From positions 6,617,501-6,681,500 of the forward strand of contig NZ_CP029190.1 of the NCBI RefSeq assembly GCF_008642295.1: a DNA stretch of 64,000 nt. Reading direction: 5' to 3'. This document shows, piece by piece, positions 50,851 to 61,147 of the stretch. A model generated the notes under the pieces. That model did no database searches, was not told the origin of the DNA, and saw only the letters and a list, made by a program, of their open reading frames with translations. This DNA is from Streptomyces venezuelae (GTDB lineage: Bacteria; Actinomycetota; Actinomycetes; Streptomycetales; Streptomycetaceae). Made by a program: the position numbers and the translations under genes. The number at the start of each line of letters is the position of its first letter. Positions within the stretch are counted from its first letter, which is position 1.

Positions 50851-52818
50851 TCACCGGCCGTGGAACCTGAGTACGGTCGTGAACTCCCCGGACCTCGCAG
50901 TGCCGTCGGCGGAACCGGTGCCGACCAGCGTGGTGGCGGGCTCCTTGCGCCCGAACCCGGCCGAGTACCAGCCCAGCGGAGGGCCGGTCTCCCCGCGGTG
51001 CGCCCGCCAGTCCAGCTGCCCGGGCAGCTCGAGCACCGCGGAGCGGTCCTCGCCGTCCCGGGTCCAGCTGAGCTGTGCCCGGTTCCCCTCCAGGACCGCG
51101 GCGATCTCCGGGCCGAGGTGGAACGCCAGGCGCACGGACCCGCCGTCGCCCCGGATCTCGTCGACCATCCGCAGCTCGCGGCTCGTGGCGGTCAGCTCCA
51201 CCCGGCGGCGGTGTACGGAACCCTGGTAGCCGTCGTGCTCGGCGCACCAGCGGGCGGTGCCCCCTGCGGAGGCGCCGGCGGTGTCCGCGACCAGGACGCG
51301 GCTGCGGGCCTGCCGGGTCCACAGGAACGGGCCGCCGGAGACGGACTGGTCGCCGCCGTCCAGCTGCACGGTGTTGTGGGCGAGGGTCGACCGGAAGTAC
51401 TGCCGCCACTCGGGCTGCCCGTGGTAGCAGAACGTCCCCGGGTCGGCGAGCACGTCGACCCCGTCGTGCCGGACCTCCACCGACAGCGCGTCCGCGTGGG
51501 CGTGCGCGGCGATGGACAGAAACCCGTGCGGACCACCGTCGCAGCGGCACCAGATCTTCCCCGGACCGCGCAGGATCGTCAGCCCCGCATCGGCGAAGTG
51601 GTCCGGCCGGTCCACCGGGCGGGTCACGGCCGGCGCAGCGGGCCGGATGAGCGCGGCCAGCAGCGGGGTCCGCACATCGGTGCCGGTCACCGTCGGCCAC
51701 CAGGCGAGCCGGCCGAACACGGCGTCCCCGGTGGCCAGCAGCGAGGCCCAGCGGTCGGTGCCCGCCCCGTCCAGGACCAGACCGTGCCCGTCGTCCGCAT
51801 CCCCTTGCCGCGGCGGCCTCAGCCGGTCGTCCACGACGGCCGCGAGCGCGTCGGTCATCCGCAGCAGCACCACCCGGACCGTCGCCGGGACCGGCACACC
51901 GGCGGTATCCGCCTCGGCCACCGCGGCCAGGCCGAGCTCCAGTACCAGTCCGTGGTACTCGGTGGCCAGCTCGCGGTTGAGACCGGAGTGGAAGGTGTTG
52001 CCGCGCAGGTGCCGCTCCAGCGACCGCAGCGCGCCGGCCCGCCAGCGCACCGAGGACGGGAACCATCCGAACGCGCAGGCCGCCGCGAACTGCCCGGCCG
52101 CCTCGGCGATCACGTGGTTGTTCGCCGAAGACCCCCGGCTGGGGAAGGCGGCCAGCCAGCGCTGGTGATGCCAGATCTGGTTCAGCGCCACCGGGTTGCC
52201 CTCGAACAGCCCGGCCGCGCCCGGCCAGCCGTCCAGCAGCCGGCGGACCCACACCCAGGACAGCAGCCGGATGCCCAGCTCGATCCCACTGATCCAGTGC
52301 ACGCCGCGCAGCGGCGGGTTGGCGGCCCACCACGACCGCAGGTGCCCGGCCACGCGCTCGGCGTACCGCTCGTCCCCGGTGATCGCGTAGGCGGCGGCGA
52401 GCACGGTGAGGTACTGGTGCCGGGAGAGCTCCCAGATCTGCTTGACGTCCCCGACCGCGTCCTCGCTCCGGTAGGGCACGTCGAAGGCGTAACCGGACGG
52501 AGCGCGGCGCCCGGTCTTCGGGTCGTACCACCAGTCCGGGTCGACCAGGTCCTCGCGGTCCACCCCGAAGTACTCGGCGTGCCCGGCCATCAGCCGGTCC
52601 GCCGCGGCGACAAGACGTTTGGCGGCGTCCGGAGGCACCGCGGCGACCGCCCGGGCGGGCAGCACGGCGGTGAACCGGGCGCCGGTCACGCTCGGGCAGG
52701 CCGGCGGCGGTACCGACCGCCACCGCCGCCTGCGCACCGCGTCGACCGCCCGGCCGCCGACCTCCCGCGGTCCCATCCGGGAGAGCCGCCGCAGGTACCA
52801 GCCCGCGCTCATGCTCAT
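50851..52818 (-). CDS. Heparinase II/III-like (alginate lyase family) protein
   Basis: Protein of 655 residues. The N-terminal alpha/alpha toroid holds WELSRHQYLTVLAAAYAITGDERYA (key part ELSRHQYL) and SSANNHVIAEAAGQ (catalytic Asn-His region, about 228-241). The C-terminal beta-sandwich starts near 440 with HAHADALSVEVRHDGVDVLADPGTFCYHG (key part HAHADALS and DPGTFCYHG) and RSTLAHNTVQLDG. No clear signal peptide is seen, yet such proteins are common in exopolysaccharide operons, where they cut or trim uronic-acid polymers. ATGA overlap with the fusion oxidoreductase stop fixes the start. Confidence 0.9.
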   Translation of the reverse strand: MSMSAGWYLRRLSRMGPREVGGRAVDAVRRRRWRSVPPPACPSVTGARFTAVLPARAVAAVPPDAAKRLVAAADRLMAGHAEYFGVDREDLVDPDWWYDPKTGRRAPSGYAFDVPYRSEDAVGDVKQIWELSRHQYLTVLAAAYAITGDERYAERVAGHLRSWWAANPPLRGVHWISGIELGIRLLSWVWVRRLLDGWPGAAGLFEGNPVALNQIWHHQRWLAAFPSRGSSANNHVIAEAAGQFAAACAFGWFPSSVRWRAGALRSLERHLRGNTFHSGLNRELATEYHGLVLELGLAAVAEADTAGVPVPATVRVVLLRMTDALAAVVDDRLRPPRQGDADDGHGLVLDGAGTDRWASLLATGDAVFGRLAWWPTVTGTDVRTPLLAALIRPAAPAVTRPVDRPDHFADAGLTILRGPGKIWCRCDGGPHGFLSIAAHAHADALSVEVRHDGVDVLADPGTFCYHGQPEWRQYFRSTLAHNTVQLDGGDQSVSGGPFLWTRQARSRVLVADTAGASAGGTARWCAEHDGYQGSVHRRRVELTATSRELRMVDEIRGDGGSVRLAFHLGPEIAAVLEGNRAQLSWTRDGEDRSAVLELPGQLDWRAHRGETGPPLGWYSAGFGRKEPATTLVGTGSADGTARSGEFTTVLRFHGR

Positions 52819-55040
52819 CGGGGCCTCGCCAGGGTGACCGGCGTGCCGGCGGCCAGGCCGGTCTGTACGGCGAGGGTGGCCGAGGTGGTGGCGACCAGTG
52901 ACTCCAGCGGCACCGGCATCGGCCCGCCGGTCCGCACGGCCCGGATGAACGCGGCCAGTTCGGCGGACTGGCCCTTGTCCCGGGCCTTGGGCAGCCGGGA
53001 GCTGACCCACCGCTTGCGGCCGACCCCTCCGTCTGCAAACACCGAGGCGCGGACGAAGTCGTCGAACTTCAGCACCCTGCCGTCCGCGACCAGGTCCAGC
53101 GTCTCCTTGGGGAAGCCGGACGCACCGGTGGTGACATAGCCGATCGTGGCGGTGGACCCGTCCGCGTAGCGCAGCATGATCTGGACGTCACCGCCGGCCT
53201 CGGCGCCGGACGGGGCGACCGCGTACACCGAGACCGGGTCGGAGCCGAGCAGCCAGCTCGCCGTGTCGATGAAGTGTCCGCCCTCGCCGGCGAACCGGGA
53301 GCCCTCGGTGGCCTGTTGGAGGTACCAGCTGCCGTGCCCGAGCCGGCCCGCGTTGACCAGGTAGCGCAGGCTCGCCGGACCCGTCCGGGCGCCGAACCGG
53401 TTTTTGGCCTCCCGCAGCAGTGGCGCGAACCGGCGGTTGAAGCCCACCTGCAGCCGGTCGTTGCCGGACTCCTCCACCGCCGCCAGCACACCGGCCAGTT
53501 CGTCCTCGGTGAGGGCCAGCGGCTTCTCCACGAACACCGTCTTGCCGGCGAGCAGCGCCTTCCGGGTCAGTTCGGCGTGCGAACTGTGCCGGGTGACCAC
53601 GAACACCGCGTCGACCGCCGGGTCGCCGAGCACGGAGTCGAGGTCGGTGGTGGCCCCGGTGAACCCGAACTTGCGCTGGGCGTTGGCCGCGGACAGCGCC
53701 GTCGTGGTGACGACCGTCGACAGCGTGACCCCCTCGCGTTCCGCCAGGTGCGGCAGCAGCATCGACGACGCGTAGTTCCCCGCGCCGACGAAGGCCAGCC
53801 GCACCGGTGCCCCCGCGGGCCGGACCGGGGCGGACCGGGCCGGGGCGGACGCCGCGTCACCGCGCCGCACCGCGGGCACGGTCACCGCCGGGGCTGCCAC
53901 GTTCCCGTCCTCCGTCTGATCGGGGTACCGGAACAGCACGGCCACGGCCTTCAGCTCGCCGTCCTTGAGCTGCTGGTACGTCTTGACGGCGTCGTCGAAG
54001 TCGGCGATGTGGGAGATCAGGGGCTCCACATCGACGCTGCCGCGGGCGAGGAGATCGAGGAAGCAGGCCAGGTTGCGGCGCTCGGTCCAGCGCACGTAGC
54101 CGATGGGGTAGTCCCGTCCCTCGAGCTCGTACTCCGGGTCATAGCGCCCGGGGCCGTAGCTGCGGGAGAACCGGACGTCGAGCTCCTTCTCGTAGTACGC
54201 GTTCCACGGCAGGTCCAGCCGGCACTTGCCGATGTCGACCACCCGGCCGCGGTCCCGGCTCAGCCGGGCGGCCAGCTCGACGGGCTGGTTGCTGCCGCCG
54301 CCGGCCGCCAGGTACACCTGGTCCACGCCGTGACCGCCACTCAGCTCGGCGACAGCCGTCTCCACGGCCGCGGATCCGGGATCGCCGCAGGCCGCGGCAC
54401 CCAGGCGGGCGGCGAGCTCGCAGCGCACCGGGTCGGGGTCGGCCCCGACGACACGGACCCCCGAGGCGGTGAGGAGCTGCACCACCAGCTGACCGATCAG
54501 CCCGAGGCCGATGACCAGTGCGGTCTCTCCCAGCTGCGGCTCGCCCTGGCGGACGCCCTGCAAGGCGATCGACCCGACGGTGCCGAAGGCCGCGTGCCGC
54601 GGCGCAAGGCCGTCCGGCAGCGGGGTGTAGAGGTTCTTGGGCACCCAGTTCAGTTCCGCGTGCAGCGCGTGCTCGTTGCCGGCGCAGGCCACCAGGTCAC
54701 CGACCGCCACATCGTCGATCCCGGCGCCGACCTGCTCGACCACCCCGCACAGCGAGTAGCCCAGCGGTGTGTACGAGTCCAGCTTGCCCATCACCTTGCG
54801 GTAGGTGGCGGGCACCCCGTTGACGGCCACGCTCTGCATGACCTTGGCCACCTGGTCCGGCCGGGAGCGGGCCTTGCCCAGCATCGACATGCCGGCCTCG
54901 GACACCTTCATCATTTCGGTTCCGGTGGATATCAGCGAGTAGGCGGTGCGGACCAGCACACCGCCCGGCTTGCAGCCCGGCACCGGTACGTCGAGCACGG
55001 CCAGCTCGCCGCTCTTGTAGTTCTGCACGACCTGTTTCAC
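52815..55040 (-). CDS. Fusion of zinc-type alcohol dehydrogenase and Gfo/Idh/MocA oxidoreductase
   Basis: Two-domain dehydrogenase of 741 residues. Residues 1-375 are an MDR domain: GYSLCGVVEQVGAG, ACAGNEHALHAE and the NAD site GLGLIGQLVVQLL. A low-complexity linker (about 380-410) leads to a Gfo/Idh/MocA domain: LAFVGAGNYASSMLLPHLA (about 412-430), VTRHSSHAE, FVEKPLALTEDEL and GFNRRFAPL. The fusion occurs in many bacterial exopolysaccharide clusters, next to heparinase-like and asparagine-synthase genes as here. It probably oxidises and reduces a nucleotide or glycosyl-linked sugar. Confidence 0.93.
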   Translation of the reverse strand: MKQVVQNYKSGELAVLDVPVPGCKPGGVLVRTAYSLISTGTEMMKVSEAGMSMLGKARSRPDQVAKVMQSVAVNGVPATYRKVMGKLDSYTPLGYSLCGVVEQVGAGIDDVAVGDLVACAGNEHALHAELNWVPKNLYTPLPDGLAPRHAAFGTVGSIALQGVRQGEPQLGETALVIGLGLIGQLVVQLLTASGVRVVGADPDPVRCELAARLGAAACGDPGSAAVETAVAELSGGHGVDQVYLAAGGGSNQPVELAARLSRDRGRVVDIGKCRLDLPWNAYYEKELDVRFSRSYGPGRYDPEYELEGRDYPIGYVRWTERRNLACFLDLLARGSVDVEPLISHIADFDDAVKTYQQLKDGELKAVAVLFRYPDQTEDGNVAAPAVTVPAVRRGDAASAPARSAPVRPAGAPVRLAFVGAGNYASSMLLPHLAEREGVTLSTVVTTTALSAANAQRKFGFTGATTDLDSVLGDPAVDAVFVVTRHSSHAELTRKALLAGKTVFVEKPLALTEDELAGVLAAVEESGNDRLQVGFNRRFAPLLREAKNRFGARTGPASLRYLVNAGRLGHGSWYLQQATEGSRFAGEGGHFIDTASWLLGSDPVSVYAVAPSGAEAGGDVQIMLRYADGSTATIGYVTTGASGFPKETLDLVADGRVLKFDDFVRASVFADGGVGRKRWVSSRLPKARDKGQSAELAAFIRAVRTGGPMPVPLESLVATTSATLAVQTGLAAGTPVTLARPR

Positions 55041-55059
55041 CCAAACTCCTCTGAAATTC

Positions 55060-56994
55060 CTAAGCCGTTAACCGAGTGCTCTGGCCGGACCCAGAGGTCG
55101 CGTTGCGATACCAGTACTCGAGGGTCAGCACGTGCCACAGATGCTTGGAGAAGTCCCGCTGCCCGGCGGCGTCCTCGGCGACCATGCGCGCCAGCGCGTC
55201 ACGGCGCAGGAGCCCGGAGCCGACCAGCACGCCGTCGTGCACCACCTCGCGTACCAGCGGCGCCAGGTCCCGGCTCATCCAGGCCCGCAGCGGGGCGCTG
55301 AACAGGCCCTTGGGCCGGTACACGATCTCCTTGGGCAGGACCGAGGTGGCCGCCTCCTTGAGGACGGCCTTGCCCTGCCGCCCGACGATCTTGCGGTTGC
55401 CGGGCACGGCGAAGGCCGCCCGGACCACCTCCACGTCCACGTACGGCACCCGCACCTCGGTCGACGCGGCCATGCTGGAGCGGTCGGTGTACGCGAGGTT
55501 CAGGCCCGGCAGGAACATCCTGGCGTCGCCCAGGCACATGCGGTTGACGAAGTCGTCGAGCTCGTTGTCCCGGTAGACGTCCGCATGCTCGGTCAGCACG
55601 TCGTCGACCGCCCCGGCCAGGTCCGGATCGACCAGGGCGAGCAGCTCCTGACGGTCGTACATGGTGTAGCTGCGCCGGAACGCGGTCTCCTCCGGCAGGT
55701 CGGCGAAGGACAGGAACCGCTTGGCGAACCGCACCGACCGGTACCCCCGGCGGGCCGTGGCGACCGGCAGCCGGTCCACGACCGCGGACACCCCGCGCCG
55801 CAGGGGCCGCGGGACGCGCTGGTAGCGCAGCGCGAGCAGGTTGGCCAGGTGCTTGCGGTACCCGGCGAACAGCTCGTCGGCCCCCATCCCCGAGAGCATC
55901 ACCTTGACCCCGGCCTCCCGGGCGGCCGAGCAGATCAGGAAGGTGTTGATCGCGGCGGGGTCGCCGATCGGCTCGTCCAGGTGGTACGTCATCCGGGGCA
56001 GCAGGTCGAGCACGTCCGGAGCGATCTCGATCTCGTGCAGGTCGACGCCGAACCGCTCGGCCACCCGCCGGGCATAGCGGAGGTCGTCCGGCATCGCCTC
56101 GAACCTGGCGTCCTCGGCGCGGAACCCGATCGTGTAGGCGGAGATCCCGGGTTGCTCGCGGGCCGCCAGCGCGGTCAGGTAACTGGAGTCCAGCCCGCCG
56201 GAGAGGAAGGTCGCCACCGGGACGTCGGAGAGCAGGTGGCGCCGGGTCGACTCCTCGACGATGGCGGCAAGGTCCGGCCGCTCGCCGCTGCGGGCCCGCT
56301 CCCGCCCCTCGGCGGCAACCTCCTTCAGGTGCCAGAACCGGCCGCGCTCCACCCGGCCGTCGGGCCGGCACCGCAGCCAGCTCCCCGGCGGCAGCTTCTC
56401 CGCCTCGCGGAACGCGCACCGCGAGTCCGGCACCCAGTAGTACAGCAGTGAGGCCACCAGCGCCGCATGGTCCACCTCCAGCGAGCCGCCGGTGGCGGCG
56501 GCGAGCGCCTTCAGTTCGGAGGCGAACACCAGCCCCTCACCGCGCCGGAGCAGGAACAGCGGCTTGATGCCCAGCTGATCGCGGACGAGCACCAGCTCAC
56601 CGGTCCGCTCGTCGAAGATCCCGAACGCGAACATCCCGCGCAGCCTGGGCAGGCAGTCCGTACCCCAGCGCCGCCAGGCCTCCAGCAGCACCTCGGAGTC
56701 GGAGGTGCCGCGGAAGCGCACCCCGGCGGCTGCCAGTTCGGCGCGCAGCTCGGGCGCGTTGTACAGCTCGCCGTTGTACGTCAGGACCAGGCCGTCCCTG
56801 ACCATCGGCTGGGCGCCGGTGTCGGACAGGTCGATGATGGCCAGCCGACGGTGCCCGAGGTGCACCTCGCCGTCCCCGGCGGAGTGGCTGTACCGGCCGG
56901 CCCCGTCCGGGCCGCGGTGGGCCAGGGTATCGGTGAGCCGGTCGGCGACGGCCTTCCCGTCCGGCCATCGGTACGTGCCTGCGATGCCACACAT
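55060..56994 (-). CDS. asnB: Asparagine synthase (glutamine-hydrolysing) family
   Basis: AsnB-type amidotransferase of 644 residues. The Ntn nucleophile is Cys2 in MCGIAGTYRW; glutaminase landmarks are HRGPDGAGRY, HRRLAIIDLS and YNGELYN. The synthetase half has the pyrophosphatase loop FLSGGLDSS (about 262-270), YHLDEPIGDPAA and SGMGADELFAGYRKH. All active-site parts seem present. In polysaccharide loci this family is thought to amidate uronic acids rather than make free asparagine; UDP-glucose dehydrogenase nearby would provide the uronic acid. It starts only four bases after the stop of the Wzz-like gene upstream. Confidence 0.93.
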   Translation of the reverse strand: MCGIAGTYRWPDGKAVADRLTDTLAHRGPDGAGRYSHSAGDGEVHLGHRRLAIIDLSDTGAQPMVRDGLVLTYNGELYNAPELRAELAAAGVRFRGTSDSEVLLEAWRRWGTDCLPRLRGMFAFGIFDERTGELVLVRDQLGIKPLFLLRRGEGLVFASELKALAAATGGSLEVDHAALVASLLYYWVPDSRCAFREAEKLPPGSWLRCRPDGRVERGRFWHLKEVAAEGRERARSGERPDLAAIVEESTRRHLLSDVPVATFLSGGLDSSYLTALAAREQPGISAYTIGFRAEDARFEAMPDDLRYARRVAERFGVDLHEIEIAPDVLDLLPRMTYHLDEPIGDPAAINTFLICSAAREAGVKVMLSGMGADELFAGYRKHLANLLALRYQRVPRPLRRGVSAVVDRLPVATARRGYRSVRFAKRFLSFADLPEETAFRRSYTMYDRQELLALVDPDLAGAVDDVLTEHADVYRDNELDDFVNRMCLGDARMFLPGLNLAYTDRSSMAASTEVRVPYVDVEVVRAAFAVPGNRKIVGRQGKAVLKEAATSVLPKEIVYRPKGLFSAPLRAWMSRDLAPLVREVVHDGVLVGSGLLRRDALARMVAEDAAGQRDFSKHLWHVLTLEYWYRNATSGSGQSTRLTA

Positions 56995-56997
56995 GTC

Positions 56998-58518
56998 CTA
57001 CCGAGCCTCCTGGTCGTTGTCCGGAACCCGGGCAGCCCGGACCGTTCCTCGCTCCCTGTGCAGCCGGCCCGCCCCGTTGTGCCGGGCCGGCCGCCCGTTC
57101 CGGCCGCGCAGCGCGGTGTGCGGCCCGTCCCACAGCGTGCCGTCGGTCCGGTCCCGCGGATCGGGGTCGATCAGCACCACACCGATCACCGCAAGGCCCA
57201 GGTCGGCGAGCTGCCGTGCCACGGTGTGCAGCCATGCGGTGCTGCCGCGCCCGGCCCGTACGACGAGCACGGTCTGCGTACCGAGGTACGGCAGGTCGGT
57301 CCACGCCGCGCCGGGCGCCACCGAACCGACGCCGAGCCGGCGCTCCTGCTGCGGCCCGGCCGCGGCCTGCTCGCCGCCGACCACGGCCGGGTCTCCCGGC
57401 TTGGCGCGGCGGCCGGCCAGCGGCCGGCCCGGCAGGCCGTCGACGACGACCACCGGGTCCTCCGGCGCGAGTTCCCTGGCGAGGTCCAGGGCGATCGCGC
57501 CCGTGCAGCGCGCACACCCCAGTTCCAGCAGCGCCAACGGCTCTGTCGATCCCCGTACGGCGCGGGCCAGGGTCGTGGTGAGCCCGGTCCGTGCCGCCCC
57601 GGTCCGCCGGCGCCGCCACGGCCGGCCCGACCGGAGGGGGAGCTCCGCGATCACCGAGGCACCGAGGTTCGCCGCGATGTCCCGGCGCAGCACCGGGCGG
57701 TCCGCCACCACCGTGCCGACCGCGGCCACCGCGAGCCCGAGGACGAGCCCGAGCACGAGCCCGATCGCGGCGTTGGTGGCAGCGGTCCCGGGCAGGGAGT
57801 GCCGTACCGCCCGCGGGGCGTCCACGATCTGGGTGCCGGCGACGAGCTGGGGCGTGCCGATCCGCGCCTCCGCGGCGCGCCGGCCGAAATCGCTGATCCG
57901 CGAGGTGAGTTCGGCCCGGCGGGCGAAGAGCGATTCCATGTTCGCCGAGGCCTTTGGCCCGCCCCCCGGCGATGCGCTTCCGATCGCCTTGTCGACCTGG
58001 GCGAGTTCGTCCCGCATCCGGTCGCGCTGGTCGAGCAGGGTCTTTGCCTCGGCGTCCGCGGCTTCCTGGATCCGCTTCACATGGTCCGCGACGAACGCAT
58101 CGGCCAGCGCCTTGGCCCGGGCCACCGCTTCCGTCTCGCTCTCACCCGTCACACTGATCTGCAACAGGTTGTTGGTCAGGCCGGTACCCGTGTAGTCCTC
58201 CATGAAGTCCTCCGGTTTTTCCGAGGACTTCAGGGACTGCAGGGCCTGGCCTGCGATCCGCGTGGTGTGCAGCAGCGCGACGTCGGTGCGGATCAGCGTA
58301 CCGGGGTCGTTCGGCTGGTCCGCCTGATGGGCGACCAGCACCTTGGTCACCGCGGTCGGCGGCGCCGGCATCAGGACCGCCACCGCCGCGCCCGCCAGCA
58401 TCCCCAGCAGCGCCAGGGACCACCAGAGGCGGCGGCGCCTGCGTACCGCGACGACCAGCGCCTGCAGGTCCAGCAGCGGAGCGGCGGCCGAGGGCTCCAG
58501 CGTCGTACTCGTCGTCAC
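56998..58518 (-). CDS. Wzz/chain-length determinant-like protein 1 with degenerate kinase-like end
   Basis: Membrane protein of 506 residues. A first membrane segment (LWWSLALLGMLAGAAVAVLM, about 30-49) is followed by a periplasmic coiled-coil part (EAADAEAKTLLDQRDRMRDELAQVDKAIG) and a second segment near 245-265 (NAAIGLVLGLVLGLAVAAVG). The cytoplasmic end (about 330-480) contains LDLARELAPEDPVVVVDG but no Walker A Gly-Lys-Ser/Thr, so it looks like a tyrosine-kinase domain that has lost ATP binding. It would govern polymer length. GTG start overlaps the next Wzz-like stop by four bases. Confidence 0.82.
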   Translation of the reverse strand: MTTSTTLEPSAAAPLLDLQALVVAVRRRRRLWWSLALLGMLAGAAVAVLMPAPPTAVTKVLVAHQADQPNDPGTLIRTDVALLHTTRIAGQALQSLKSSEKPEDFMEDYTGTGLTNNLLQISVTGESETEAVARAKALADAFVADHVKRIQEAADAEAKTLLDQRDRMRDELAQVDKAIGSASPGGGPKASANMESLFARRAELTSRISDFGRRAAEARIGTPQLVAGTQIVDAPRAVRHSLPGTAATNAAIGLVLGLVLGLAVAAVGTVVADRPVLRRDIAANLGASVIAELPLRSGRPWRRRRTGAARTGLTTTLARAVRGSTEPLALLELGCARCTGAIALDLARELAPEDPVVVVDGLPGRPLAGRRAKPGDPAVVGGEQAAAGPQQERRLGVGSVAPGAAWTDLPYLGTQTVLVVRAGRGSTAWLHTVARQLADLGLAVIGVVLIDPDPRDRTDGTLWDGPHTALRGRNGRPARHNGAGRLHRERGTVRAARVPDNDQEAR

Positions 58519-59882
58519 ACCGAACCCCGCCTCGCGTCGTCGCCCACTGCGAGCGCCGGCTCGGCGCCCTCCGGAAGGCGGCCGGCGGACCGCGTCGGAC
58601 GGGCCCGGACCGGGCCGGCGAGGACGGTGCCGGTGATCTCGTGCCCGGCGTCCGCACACGCCTCGGCGATGCCGGCGAGCTCCCCGGCGGTCCAGTTGCC
58701 CGCGCTGAGGACGACCAGGGCACCGGACTCGTCCCCGTGGTCCGGCACCAGCGGCCGGGACGCCGAAACCTTCACCACCCGCAGCAGCGGATCGCCGTCG
58801 GCCTCGGTGGCGAGCCGCCCGGCGGCCCGGCCGGCGATCTCGTCGCCCTCCGGAACGACGACCAGCAGCCGCCGAGGAGCCGGCAGTTGCTCCCGCAGCC
58901 GGGCGCACACCCGCCGGTGGCGGATCGTCCGGCCGGCCTCGTCGCCGGAGGCCGGCGGGGCCGGTACGTCCCACCGGACGTCCAGGCCCAGCAGCCGGCG
59001 GATCCGGGCCACCGGGCCACGGTCCTCCGGCCGGTGCGCGGGCTCTTCCTCCGGTACGTCGACGGTACCCAGCAGGGCCGCGCCCAGCGCCGCGGCCATC
59101 TCCGGTCCGGTGCGCAGCCGGCGGCTCATCCGTGCGGCGGTGAGATGGCCGATGACCCCGAGCAGGAAGAACAGCAGCGCCCCGGCGACGATGAGCTGCA
59201 CCCGCGTCGGCGGTGCCTTGCCGGCCGGCCGGGCCGCCGGCCCCATGACGACCATGCCTGCCTTGTCGGCAGCCGGGTCGGCCTGTTCCAGCTTGGTGAC
59301 GGCCTCCTGCAGCGCGGTGCGCAGCTTGGTGAGCTCGGTGCGGGTCTGCACGCTCTCCACGCTCTGCCCCGGGCCGGCCGCATCGGCCAGCTCGGTGATC
59401 CGGCGGCTGGTCTGCGCCACCGTCTTGCGCAGGGCCTCGGGCCCCGCCTCCGCCGCGGGGTCGGCGGTGTCACCGGCGATCCGTGCGGCGAACGCGACGA
59501 ACTGCCGGGCCACCTCGTCGGAGAGCCGCTGAGCGCGCTCCGGGGTGTCGGCGGTACCCGAGATCCTGATGATGTTCCCGTCGGTGGCCTTGGCGCTCAC
59601 CCGGTCCTGTAGCTCGCTGCTGCTGACCGCGGTCCAGCCGAGGGTGGCCGCCGCGCGGTCGACCACCACCGAACTGGCCGCGATCTCCGCCTGGGTCAGC
59701 AGCTCACGCTCCTCCCACGCCCCCGGCAGCAGTACCGATGCCGAGGTCGTGTAACGCGGCGGAAGCAGCAGGGAGGTGCCGTAGCCGACGAGCGCACCCA
59801 CCACCGCGAGGATGATGAGGAGCCGCCGGCGCCGGCGGACGATCCGCCCGATCGTGACCAGGCGTATGGTGTCATCGCTCAA
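58515..59882 (-). CDS. Wzz/chain-length determinant-like protein 2
   Basis: Membrane protein of 455 residues: first segment LLIILAVVGALVGYGTSLLL (about 20-39), PPRYTTSASVLLP as the Wzz-type motif, periplasmic helices, then VQLIVAGALLFFLLGVIGHLTAA (second segment near 235-257). The cytoplasmic part (VARIRRLLGLDVRWDV and LLVVVPEGDEIAGRAAGRL) has no Walker motifs. The TTG at 59880-59882 is chosen: GGAGGAG stands nine bases before it, and it overlaps the upstream glycosyltransferase stop. Paired with protein 1, it may form one mixed complex. Confidence 0.82.
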   Translation of the reverse strand: MSDDTIRLVTIGRIVRRRRRLLIILAVVGALVGYGTSLLLPPRYTTSASVLLPGAWEERELLTQAEIAASSVVVDRAAATLGWTAVSSSELQDRVSAKATDGNIIRISGTADTPERAQRLSDEVARQFVAFAARIAGDTADPAAEAGPEALRKTVAQTSRRITELADAAGPGQSVESVQTRTELTKLRTALQEAVTKLEQADPAADKAGMVVMGPAARPAGKAPPTRVQLIVAGALLFFLLGVIGHLTAARMSRRLRTGPEMAAALGAALLGTVDVPEEEPAHRPEDRGPVARIRRLLGLDVRWDVPAPPASGDEAGRTIRHRRVCARLREQLPAPRRLLVVVPEGDEIAGRAAGRLATEADGDPLLRVVKVSASRPLVPDHGDESGALVVLSAGNWTAGELAGIAEACADAGHEITGTVLAGPVRARPTRSAGRLPEGAEPALAVGDDARRGSV

Positions 59883-61147
59883 CGGTGCGGTCTCCTCCTT
59901 GCCCTTCCCGTTCGCCCGGCGGCACCGGAGCACGGTCGGGGCAGGCGGCGGCGTAGGCGGCGAGCAGCGACGCCTGGGAGTTCCGCCAGGAGAGCGGCCC
60001 GTTGATCCGCTCCCGGCCGATCGTGCCCATCCGGTCCCGCTTCTCGGGATCGTCCAGCAGCATGGCGATGAGCTTGGCGAACTGAGCCTCGTCGTTGGCG
60101 GGTGCATAGACGGCGGCGTCCCCGGCGGAGACCCGCGCCTCCCGGAGGTCGAACGAGACGATCGGCCGGCCCATCACCATGTATTCCAGAACCTTGTTCA
60201 TGGTCGACACGTCGTTGAGCGGATTGCGCGGGTCGGGGGAGAGGCACACGTCCGCGGTGGACAGGTACCGCGCCAGGTCGGCGTCCGGAATGCGCCCGGT
60301 GAACTGCACCTGGTCCGAGAGCCCGAGCCGCCGGGACAGCTCCACCATCGCGTCGAAGGTGTCACCACCGCCGACGAACACCGCGTGCCAGTCCGTCCGC
60401 CCGACCTCGTCGCGCAGCTTCGCGAGGGCCCGCAGGGCGTAGTCCACCCCGTCCTGCGGTCCCATGACGCCGAGATAGCACAGCAGATGGGGCTTGCCGC
60501 GCTTCAGCTCCTCCTCGGGCGGCACCGGCCGGAACCGGTCGGTGTCCGGCGCGCTGCGCACCACGAAGACGTCCGACGGCTTCAGGCCGCCACGGCGCAG
60601 TGCGACATCGCGGTAGCTCTCGTTGGTGGCCAGCACCACGTCCGCGGCCCGGTAGGTCAGCCGCTCCAGCGCGCACACGGCACGGTAGAGCAGGTCCTTG
60701 CCGCGGTCGAACCGGGACAGGTACAGCTCGGGCACCAGGTCGTGCTGGTCGAAGACGAACCGCGCCCCGCGCCGCCGCTTCAGCCACAGCGCCGGCAGGA
60801 ACAGCAGGTCCGGCGGGTTGCAGGCGTGGACCACGTCGACCGGGCCGACCTTGCGGGCCAGCCGGAACGTATGCCACAGCGCCGTTCCGTACTCCTGCAG
60901 GAAGCCGGCCGGCCCGCCGGTGGCGGCGCGCAGCGGGTAGCGGTGGATCCGCACCCCGTCGATCTCCGCCTCCGGTTCCGTGTCCCGCTTCTCGCCTTGG
61001 GGACAGATGACGTGTACGGTCCAGCCCGCGTCGCGCAGCGTGGTGCACTCCTGCCACACCCGCCGGTCGAAGGGCACCGAGAGGTTCTCCACCAGGATCA
61101 GCGCGCGCCGGGCCGGCCCGGCGCCGCTGTTTGCGTTACCGGTCGCG

